A stretch of 5,202 nucleotides of DNA, taken from assembly GCA_947175805.1 (NCBI GenBank), contig CAMWOF010000198.1, positions 1 through 5,202 on the forward strand, given 5' to 3'. Under the pieces are notes generated by a model, which saw nothing but the letters and a program-made list of their open reading frames with translations, searched no databases and was not told where the DNA came from. Positions 1 to 4,761 of the stretch are shown here, one piece after another. Source of the DNA: an uncultured Clostridiaceae bacterium (lineage in GTDB: Bacteria > Bacillota > Clostridia > Lachnospirales > Lachnospiraceae). Each line of letters starts with the position of its first letter. Positions within the stretch are counted from its first letter, which is position 1. The position numbers and the translations under genes are program-made.

Positions 1-303
1 GGACAAAATACTCCAGTAAATCTTGCCGGTAGTGACGTTAGAGCCTTTGTTCAGGCTCTCGTCAATAAAACGTTCATAGTGCCCCAAATCCAGGTCTGTT
101 TCAGCGCCGTCATCCGTCACGAAAACTTCTCCGTGCTGAATCGGGTTCATGGTTCCCGGATCAATATTAATATAAGGGTCAAATTTCTGGCTGGTGACCT
201 TATAGCCCCTTGCCTTCAAAAGCCTGCCCAGGGATGCAGCGGTAATACCTTTGCCAAGCCCGGATACAACACCACCTGTCACAAAAACGTATTTAACGGA
301 CAT
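1..303 (-). CDS. pyrG: CTP synthase, N-terminal part (truncated by window edge)
   Basis: This gene encodes CTP synthase, the cytosolic enzyme that aminates UTP to CTP using ATP and glutamine, the last step of de novo pyrimidine nucleotide synthesis. Only the first 101 residues are inside the window, out of about 535 usual for the family; the C-terminal glutamine amidotransferase domain lies off the left edge. The visible part is the start of the synthetase domain. It begins MSVKYVFVTGGVVSGLGKG, with the ATP-binding P-loop at residues 9-19, followed by SQKFDPYINIDPGTMNPIQH (38-57) and GEVFVTDDGAETDLDLGHYERF (58-79), which carries acidic metal and nucleotide contacts. The start ATG is supported by an AGGAGG Shine-Dalgarno at 311-316, 7 bases upstream. 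The reading frame is intact. I see no clear promoter or CTP-sensing attenuator in the leader. The next gene upstream on this strand ends at its own terminator, so pyrG is probably transcribed independently. Confidence 0.97.
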   Translation of the reverse strand, partial: MSVKYVFVTGGVVSGLGKGITAASLGRLLKARGYKVTSQKFDPYINIDPGTMNPIQHGEVFVTDDGAETDLDLGHYERFIDESLNKGSNVTTGKIYWSILS

Positions 304-375
304 CGAATTTCCTCCTCAGTTCATTTATTGTTTGGTATGCCAATATAGCTGTATCACAATTATCCATATGTAGAA

Positions 376-614
376 AATGTCTAGTATATAGTAAATAGGC
401 GTTTGCGAAACTCGTATTTACACATTGATGTATTGTGCAATATGATAGTTTGATGCAGGGCCGCTTGCGCTTAGCTGTTGTGCGTAGCGGTACATAAGGT
501 GCTAAAATACAGCACCAAAGTACCGACGGCATCAGATATCCCTGCGAACAAACTATCATAATTGCACAACTAAATTGTATATATAGACGAGTTTCGCAAA
601 CGCCTATATACATT
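376..614. repeat. Long imperfect inverted repeat / hairpin element, about 240 bp
   Basis: The two halves of this segment are complementary over most of their length. The outermost perfect block is 21 bp: 395-415 (core GGCGTTTGCGAAACTCG) against 587-607. Further in, 433-452 (TTGTGCAATATGATAGTTTG) pairs with 549-569 with one bulged base. Then GCAGGG 455-460 pairs with CCCTGC 540-545, CGGTAC 488-493 with 520-525, and GGTGCT 498-503 with AGCACC 511-516 around a 7-base loop. A weak outer block pairs 376-380 with 610-614. A side hairpin (463-489) is possible on the left of the core. A symmetric 17-base unpaired stretch separates the two long blocks. The element could be a non-autonomous MITE-like repeat or a structured RNA. 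I see no transposase and no clear target-site duplication. It sits between the terminator of the AP2-domain gene and pyrG. Confidence 0.8.
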
Positions 615-647
615 AAAAAATGAAAGGAGCCTAGTAAACTAAGCTCC
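615..647 (-). terminator. Rho-independent terminator of the AP2-domain gene
   Basis: Read on the minus strand, GGAGC (643-647) pairs with GCTCC (626-630). One mismatch follows, then three more base pairs around a 4-base loop. The stem is followed by TTTCATTTTTT (625-615). It lies 83 bp past the stop of the minus-strand gene at 730 and before the long inverted repeat, so it probably ends that transcript and insulates pyrG. Confidence 0.7.
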
Positions 648-729
648 ATGCCTATTCATACACAAAATTATTATAAGTGAAGGACATAGTAAAGTCAAGG
701 GAAATACTATCTGCTTTTTCAGGGAAGAG

Positions 730-1527
730 TCAACGCACTGCATAGAGCTTTGGTGAGACAGTGGTCATGGCGTAGCGGTCTTTGTATTCCGCAGAGGAAA
801 GCCCTGGGATATAATTTTTAATATAGCGTTTGGAAATGCCGTTTCCCATCAGGATATCAGCAGCCTTGTTGTATGCAATGGCGGCTGTGTCCTCATCCTC
901 ATAAATGCCAACCTGATAGTTTCCAACTACATGAATAAGTACCTGATAACGGGTATGTCCCTCCACGGATATACATAAAACGCCCATATAGCGGTTGATG
1001 ACCTGAATATTTGCATAGCGGTAATCGTTGGCATTGCCGTTGGCAAAACGGAAATCTCTGCCCGGCACAGAATAGCTCTTTAGTCCGTAGCGGCTCAAGA
1101 TGCCGTACTGCGCACCGTAGTCGCAGTAAAACAGCCTGCCTCCCCGTATCATAATTTTGTGGCTGGCATAGAAAAATAAATCATCCCTGTCAAACAGCAG
1201 TACGGTATCTGAGGACAAGTAATATTCAAAATATCCTGGGTAGAGATAAATTGGGGTTTTAAAATAAAGGCCATGTTCCCGCAGGTTCAGTAAAATGACG
1301 AACTTGTCCAAAGGCAGGCTATGCATTTTTGTTTTGTAATCATTGCAATCCCATATATCGTATCTGCCTTTTCGCAGAATATCATCTGCCTCCCGGTAAG
1401 CGGCATATGCCTCTGCTTCTGACAGATAGCTTCCCAGGCTGATGTGTTTTCTTTTGTATGTGATGGAAGCCCGGTAATACACGGTTCCATCTTTTTTTTT
1501 CGCTGTGTATACGCCTGATTTTGCCAT
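730..1527 (-). CDS. Two-AP2-domain protein with degenerate HNH-like core
   Basis: This is a 265-residue protein of unassigned function, probably DNA-binding. Residues 5-50 (GVYTAKKKDGTVYYRASI, then SLGSYLSEAEAYAAYREADDIL) look like an AP2/ERF-type three-strand plus helix domain. Residues 180-226 (YMGVLCISVEGHTRYQVLI to EDEDTAAIAYNKAADIL) repeat the pattern. Between them, 128-178 resembles the HNH_3 module of homing endonucleases, ending in NGNANDYRYANIQVINRY. The expected catalytic residues are missing there: the first His aligns with Ser145, the Asp-His pair with Arg160-Phe161, and the Asn with Tyr169. Residues 65-127 match no domain I know and are rich in Tyr and Phe. The start ATG has AAGGAG at 1534-1539, 6 bases upstream. 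The gene stands alone, divergent from the 3D-domain gene, with a terminator downstream. It may be a domesticated homing endonuclease acting as a regulator; target and role are unknown. An A9 run at codons 10-12 could cause slippage. Confidence 0.85.
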   Translation of the reverse strand: MAKSGVYTAKKKDGTVYYRASITYKRKHISLGSYLSEAEAYAAYREADDILRKGRYDIWDCNDYKTKMHSLPLDKFVILLNLREHGLYFKTPIYLYPGYFEYYLSSDTVLLFDRDDLFFYASHKIMIRGGRLFYCDYGAQYGILSRYGLKSYSVPGRDFRFANGNANDYRYANIQVINRYMGVLCISVEGHTRYQVLIHVVGNYQVGIYEDEDTAAIAYNKAADILMGNGISKRYIKNYIPGLSSAEYKDRYAMTTVSPKLYAVR

Positions 1528-1809
1528 GTGCCACTCCTTTTTTATAATGACAGTTTACAACTTCCTTGCTTCGACTGCAACCGTCAAATTTGGGTAGTGT
1601 AAATTGTAATTATGAAAGTTATATTACAGGAATCTAAAATACTGTATAAATACAAAATTTATAATTTATTAACAACAAGTCATAAAATGGAATAAAAAAA
1701 TGCACAAAATTTGATGCGTTAGGTTAGAAATATATAGATATTTATCATAAAACAGGCAATACAATTGGAAGAAAATACCAGCGTTATCAATGAAAAATGC
1801 CTAATTGCC
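1528..1809. other. AT-rich intergenic region without genes
   Basis: This stretch between the two divergent genes has no plausible coding sequence. It is strongly AT-rich from about 1600 to 1760. It holds the Shine-Dalgarno of the minus-strand gene (1534-1539), small inverted repeats such as AAATAT/ATATTT near 1728-1745, and a 7-bp inverted pair AGGCAAT (1754-1760) / ATTGCCT (1804-1810) whose right half touches the -35 of the plus-strand promoter. On the minus strand a weak promoter candidate (TTGCAG, 17 bases, TAAACT) lies about 1553-1581. I do not see a riboswitch or a tRNA. Confidence 0.5.
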
Positions 1810-1838
1810 TTGACCTTGGGGTTATTTTTAATTATAAT
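1810..1838 (+). promoter_or_regulatory. Sigma-A-type promoter of the 3D-domain gene
   Basis: The -35 TTGACC (1810-1815) and -10 TATAAT (1833-1838) are separated by exactly 17 bases and match the vegetative consensus in 11 of 12 positions. Transcription is expected to start near 1845, leaving a leader of about 98 bases before the start codon at 1943. Confidence 0.8.
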
Positions 1839-1860
1839 AGCTCTACATTACAAATGTAAC
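1832..1860 (-). promoter_or_regulatory. Possible divergent promoter for the AP2-domain gene
   Basis: The ATTATAAT at 1831-1838 is a perfect palindrome, so it also reads TATAAT on the minus strand (1837-1832). A minus-strand GTTACA (1860-1855) lies 17 bases upstream and matches TTGACA in 4 of 6 positions. Transcription would begin near 1825 and give the AP2-domain gene a leader of about 300 bases. This is inferred from motif match only; the nearer candidate around 1553-1581 is an alternative. Confidence 0.3.
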
Positions 1861-1871
1861 AAATTTGTAAT
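1855..1871 (+). promoter_or_regulatory. Candidate WalR (YycF) box
   Basis: TGTAAC (1855-1860), five bases, then TGTAAT (1866-1871) fits the published Bacillus subtilis WalR consensus TGTWAH-N5-TGTWAH at every defined position. The known WalR regulon comprises cell-wall genes, including the 3D-domain gene yocH, and the gene downstream here is of that type. The box lies roughly +11 to +27 from the predicted start of the promoter at 1810-1838, an arrangement more typical of repression than activation. The same bases form a 9-bp inverted repeat (1847-1855 / 1863-1871), and TACAAATGTA at 1849-1858 also fits the TACANNTGTA motif of CopY/BlaI-type repressors. Another regulator is therefore possible. 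Confidence 0.55.
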
Positions 1872-1883
1872 AAAAAAGAGGCA

Positions 1884-1912
1884 GCCAGGCAGGCACAGAT
1901 GTGCCGAATGGC
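1884..1912 (+). other. Hairpin in the leader of the 3D-domain gene
   Basis: GGCAC (1892-1896) pairs with GTGCC (1901-1905) around AGAT, extended outside by GCCA (1884-1887) with TGGC (1909-1912). It has no T-run, so it is not a terminator. It ends about 20 bases before the Shine-Dalgarno region and does not cover it. It may stabilise the mRNA; its function is unknown. Confidence 0.35.
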
Positions 1913-1942
1913 AGGTATGAACTGTAAAGAGCAGGTGAAGGA

Positions 1943-2656
1943 ATGAAAAAAAATGAATTCACACAGCAGGATATCGGAACAAATATTAAAAAACATATGA
2001 AGCGAATCGGTGTCGGGATGGTTACATTTTCTTTATGTGCTTCCACATTGATATGTGTGGCACAGGAAAATTCCGAGCCGGGCATGGGATACCGGGGAGT
2101 TATGATTGGCGAGGAACAGGGAATTGATGATACCTTAGACGCAGTATGCAAGGCATCCTATTCCGAAATTGCCATGAAGCATGCGGATTATCTTGCGCTT
2201 GCACAGTTGGAAGGAACGGAGCGGGCAGCAGAGGATGTACAGCTTGCGGCAGAGAGAAGAAAAAGAGACCAGGCGGCGGTGGATAAGCTTGCCGCGCAGC
2301 AGAAAAAGACCACGTCCGTGACGGAGACGAAGTCGCAGCCTGCGAAGGAGGCGGAGGAATCGGAATACGGCGAGTATTTGGGGACATTTACGATTACCGC
2401 ATACTGTCCGTGCGCAAAGTGCTGTGGCAAGTCCAATGGCAAGACTGCCAGTGGCAAAACCGCTACAGCAGGACACACGATAGCAGCCAGCAAGCAATTT
2501 GCTTTCGGCACCCAGCTTGTAATTGGCGGCAAAGTCTACACAGTGGAGGATAGAGGCGGCGCCATTAAAGGCAAACGGATTGATATATTTTTTGCCACCC
2601 ATAAGGCGGCATTGCAGTTCGGACGTAAAAAGATGAAGGTATACAGGTATCAGTAG
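1943..2656 (+). CDS. Exported 3D-domain cell-wall protein (YocH/YuiC-like)
   Basis: This 237-residue protein is predicted to act outside the membrane on peptidoglycan, as 3D-domain proteins (double-psi beta-barrel, related to the MltA lytic transglycosylase core) are thought to do. A basic cytoplasmic N-terminus of about 21 residues leads to a hydrophobic signal or anchor segment at about 22-40 (IGVGMVTFSLCASTLICVA). Residues about 73-118 are charged and Ala/Gln/Lys-rich, likely a coiled coil. A Thr/Ser/Glu linker follows, and the 3D domain spans about 147-237. It shows TITAYCPCAKCCGK, TASGKTATAGHTIAAS, VEDRGGAIKGKRIDIFF and ALQFGRKKMKVY. Two of the three family aspartates (ED and RID, 11 residues apart) are present; the first, normally in IAVD, is Ser here. 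The start at 1943 has AGGTG at 1933-1937; a second in-frame Met (1997) just before the hydrophobic segment is a weaker alternative. It is a single gene between its own promoter and terminator. Confidence 0.92.
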   Translation: MKKNEFTQQDIGTNIKKHMKRIGVGMVTFSLCASTLICVAQENSEPGMGYRGVMIGEEQGIDDTLDAVCKASYSEIAMKHADYLALAQLEGTERAAEDVQLAAERRKRDQAAVDKLAAQQKKTTSVTETKSQPAKEAEESEYGEYLGTFTITAYCPCAKCCGKSNGKTASGKTATAGHTIAASKQFAFGTQLVIGGKVYTVEDRGGAIKGKRIDIFFATHKAALQFGRKKMKVYRYQ

Positions 2657-2680
2657 CAGATATAGTGATAAAACAGGAAC

Positions 2681-2715
2681 AGGCGCAGTCGTTAAGGTTG
2701 CGCCTTCTATTTTTT
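2681..2715 (+). terminator. Rho-independent terminator of the 3D-domain gene
   Basis: AGGCGCA (2681-2687) pairs perfectly with TGCGCCT (2699-2705) across an 11-base loop, followed by a T-rich tract ending in six T residues (2710-2715). It begins 25 bases after the stop codon and separates this gene from thrC. Confidence 0.88.
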
Positions 2716-2722
2716 AAAAAAG

Positions 2723-2751
2723 TTTACAATAACCGTGGAATATGTTAACAT
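2723..2751 (+). promoter_or_regulatory. Promoter of the thrC-queD-folE cluster
   Basis: The -35 TTTACA (2723-2728) is followed after 17 bases by the -10 TAACAT (2746-2751), with the extended -10 TG at 2743-2744. Transcription would start near 2758, giving a leader of only about 35 bases, too short for a T-box or riboswitch. An imperfect palindrome ACATG-AC-CATGT (2748-2759) covers the end of the -10 and the start site and could be an operator. Confidence 0.65.
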
Positions 2752-2792
2752 GACCATGTGTATTTTTAAATGAAAAGGAAAGAGGATAGATT

Positions 2793-4280
2793 ATGGACGT
2801 GACATACAAAAGTACAAGAAACAGCAGCGAAACAGCAACGGCATCCCAGGCGATTTTAAAAGGACTGGCAGAGCGTGGCGGGTTATTTGTTCCCGACCAT
2901 ATTCCAGCGTTAGATGTTTCTCTGGAGACACTGGCAAAAATGAGCTATAAGCAGGTGGCCTATGAGGTTATGAAGCTGATGTTTACAGATTTTACGGAGG
3001 AGGAGCTGAAGCACTGTATTGACGGCGCCTATGACAAGAAGTTTGATACAGAGTTGATTGCACCGCTGGTGTCCAAGGCAGGCGCTCACTATCTGGAGTT
3101 GTTTCACGGTGCTACCATTGCCTTTAAGGATATGGCGCTTTCTATTCTGCCTTATCTGCTGGTTACTGCCGCAAAGAAAAATAATGTGAAAAACGATATT
3201 GTTATTTTGACGGCGACCTCCGGTGATACCGGCAAGGCGGCGTTGGCAGGCTTTGCGGATGTTCCGGGGACAAAAATTATTGTTTTTTATCCGAAGAATG
3301 GTGTCAGCCCGATTCAGGAGAAGCAGATGGTGACTCAGAAGGGAAATAATACCTATGTTGTGGGTATTGTGGGCAACTTTGACGATGCACAGACCGGGGT
3401 TAAAAATATGTTCAGTGATAAGGCGCTGGCGGAGGAGATGGACAGGGCAGGCTACCAGTTCTCTTCTGCAAATTCTATTAATATCGGGCGTCTGGTGCCG
3501 CAGATGGTTTATTATGTATATGCATACACAAGACTGGTGGCAGACGGCACGATTTCGGTGGGAGAGCCAATAAATGTGGTGGTTCCTACCGGCAATTTCG
3601 GCAATATCCTGGCGGCGTATTATGCAAAGGAGATGGGGCTGCCGATAGCGAAGTTTATCTGCGCTTCCAATGAAAACAAGGTATTGTATGACTTTTTTGC
3701 CACCGGTGTTTATGATAAGAACAGAGACTTTATCCTGACCAGCTCGCCTTCTATGGATATTCTGATTTCCAGCAATTTAGAGCGGCTTATTTACCGCATT
3801 GCAGGGGAGGATTCTGAAAAAAATAATCAGTTGATGCAGGCGTTAACAAAGGAAGGAAAATACGAGATTACCGGGGAAATGCGGGCAAAACTTTCTCTGT
3901 TTTACGGCAATTATGCCAGTGAGCAGGAGACTGCCGCCACAATTAAACGTGTGTATACATCGGATCACTATATTATGGATACGCACACGGCGGTGGCTGC
4001 TACGGTGTACGATAAATATGTGAAGGATACCGGGGATAAGACGCCAACGGTGATTGCTTCCACGGCAAGCCCATATAAGTTCACAAGAAGCGTGATGGAG
4101 GCCATTGATACCAAGTATGCTTCCCAGTCGGATTTTGCATTAGTGGACGAGCTAAACAGGATTTCCGGCGTGACAATTCCGCAGGCGATTGAGGATATCA
4201 GAAGTGCAGAGATTCTTCATGACACAGTATGCGATAAAGCGGAGATGGAGCAGACAGTGAGAGATATTTTAAAGCTTTAG
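2793..4280 (+). CDS. thrC: Threonine synthase
   Basis: This gene encodes threonine synthase, the PLP-dependent cytosolic enzyme that converts O-phosphohomoserine to threonine and phosphate, the last step of threonine synthesis. At 495 residues it has the usual length of the long clostridial/proteobacterial ThrC class. The N-terminal YKSTRN and ILKGLAERGGLFVP match the family start. The PLP lysine is Lys112 in ELFHGATIAFKDMALSILP; most relatives have FHGPT here, a conservative change. LTATSGDTGKAALAGF (139-154), SSANSINIGRLVPQMVYY (224-241) and VVPTGNFGNILAAYYAKEMG (263-282), the last being the phosphate-binding loop, complete the core. The C-terminal DTHTAVAA (396-403) and STASPYKF (423-430) are also typical. 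The start ATG is preceded by AAAGGAAAGAGG, with AGAGG 7 bases upstream. It lies first after a promoter at 2723, and the next gene starts 52 bp on without a convincing terminator, so co-transcription is likely. Confidence 0.97.
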   Translation: MDVTYKSTRNSSETATASQAILKGLAERGGLFVPDHIPALDVSLETLAKMSYKQVAYEVMKLMFTDFTEEELKHCIDGAYDKKFDTELIAPLVSKAGAHYLELFHGATIAFKDMALSILPYLLVTAAKKNNVKNDIVILTATSGDTGKAALAGFADVPGTKIIVFYPKNGVSPIQEKQMVTQKGNNTYVVGIVGNFDDAQTGVKNMFSDKALAEEMDRAGYQFSSANSINIGRLVPQMVYYVYAYTRLVADGTISVGEPINVVVPTGNFGNILAAYYAKEMGLPIAKFICASNENKVLYDFFATGVYDKNRDFILTSSPSMDILISSNLERLIYRIAGEDSEKNNQLMQALTKEGKYEITGEMRAKLSLFYGNYASEQETAATIKRVYTSDHYIMDTHTAVAATVYDKYVKDTGDKTPTVIASTASPYKFTRSVMEAIDTKYASQSDFALVDELNRISGVTIPQAIEDIRSAEILHDTVCDKAEMEQTVRDILKL

Positions 4281-4303
4281 GGAATATAGAGCGTGTTTTC
4301 GCA

Positions 4304-4309
4304 TATAAT
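4304..4309 (+). promoter_or_regulatory. Possible internal -10 element before the queD homologue
   Basis: A perfect TATAAT lies in the 52-bp thrC-queD gap, but no recognisable -35 stands 16-18 bases upstream and there is no extended -10 TG. A weak stem (TATAGAGCG 4285-4293 with CGCATATA 4300-4307) overlaps it. This may give some internal transcription; by sequence alone the evidence is weak. Confidence 0.2.
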
Positions 4310-4332
4310 TTTGAGGGAAGGGACGGAGGCAT

Positions 4333-4755
4333 ATGTATTCAATCAAGGCAAATGCACATTTTGACAGTGCCCGCTTTTTAGCAGGCTACCATGGACGGAG
4401 CAGTAATATCCATGGACACAGATGGACGATGGAGGTCGAGGTGGCAAGTAAGCGGCTGTCAATTGAGCCAAAGACCAAGGGTATGGTGACAGATTTTGGT
4501 TCGCTGCAGCAGGATTTGCGTGTGCTGGCTGACCGCCTGGACTATGCGCTAATTGTAGAGCAGGGCACCTTAAAACCGGCGCTGCATGAGGCGTTAAAGG
4601 CGGAGGGCTTTAAGCTGGTAGAGCTGCCCTTTCGTCCTACCGTAGAGCAGCTTGCACAATTTGTATATGAACAGATGAAGGCGAAGGGCTACCGGGTTAT
4701 CCGGGCGACAGTGTACGAGACGCCAGAGACCAGCGCCAGTTATACAGAGGAGTAG
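4333..4755 (+). CDS. queD: QueD/6-pyruvoyl-tetrahydropterin synthase homologue with altered active site
   Basis: This 140-residue T-fold protein belongs to the QueD/PTPS family, whose members convert dihydroneopterin triphosphate to 6-carboxytetrahydropterin (queuosine pathway) or related pterins. The family signature is clear: AHFDSARFLAGYHGRSSNIHGHRW (8-31), MVTDFGSL (51-58), LPFRPTVEQLAQFVYEQM (98-115) and ATVYETPET (125-133). Key residues are changed. The first zinc histidine (FDSAH in relatives) is Arg14, the catalytic cysteine of CxxxHGH is Ser23, and the catalytic histidine of LDH is Tyr71. His27, His29, Asp70 and Glu129 remain. Each change is one base from the usual codon. The frame is intact with no internal stop. 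GGAGG (4325-4329) lies only 3 bases before the ATG. The gene sits 52 bp after thrC and 6 bp before folE, whose product is the usual substrate source. It may be an inactive paralogue, a variant enzyme or an early pseudogene. The gene symbol names the family and does not claim activity. Confidence 0.92.
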   Translation: MYSIKANAHFDSARFLAGYHGRSSNIHGHRWTMEVEVASKRLSIEPKTKGMVTDFGSLQQDLRVLADRLDYALIVEQGTLKPALHEALKAEGFKLVELPFRPTVEQLAQFVYEQMKAKGYRVIRATVYETPETSASYTEE

Positions 4756-4761
4756 ACATCT

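Noticed and set aside
79..348. Plus-strand 89-codon open frame
   Set aside because: It lies antisense to the conserved CTP synthase N-terminus and encodes nothing recognisable.
293..649. Minus-strand 118-codon open frame upstream of and overlapping the pyrG start
   Set aside because: It runs straight through the terminator stem and the long inverted repeat, overlaps the pyrG Shine-Dalgarno and start, has no Shine-Dalgarno of its own, and its Cys/Tyr-rich translation looks like a product of the repeat.
1598..1610. Second WalR-like pair TGTAAA / TGTAAT
   Set aside because: The half sites are separated by one base instead of five, so the helical phasing does not fit the consensus.
1849..1858. 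TACAAATGTA as a CopY/BlaI-type operator
   Set aside because: It matches TACANNTGTA, but no copper or beta-lactam resistance gene is nearby. The WalR reading is better supported by the downstream gene, so it is kept only as an alternative.
2100..2602. Several overlapping minus-strand open frames within the 3D-domain gene
   Set aside because: All are antisense to a clear family match, lack Shine-Dalgarno support, and have low-complexity Cys/Leu/Arg-rich translations.
2657..2792. T-box or threonine-responsive leader before thrC
   Set aside because: A terminator of the previous gene and a promoter fill this gap, leaving a leader of about 35 bases with no room for such elements.
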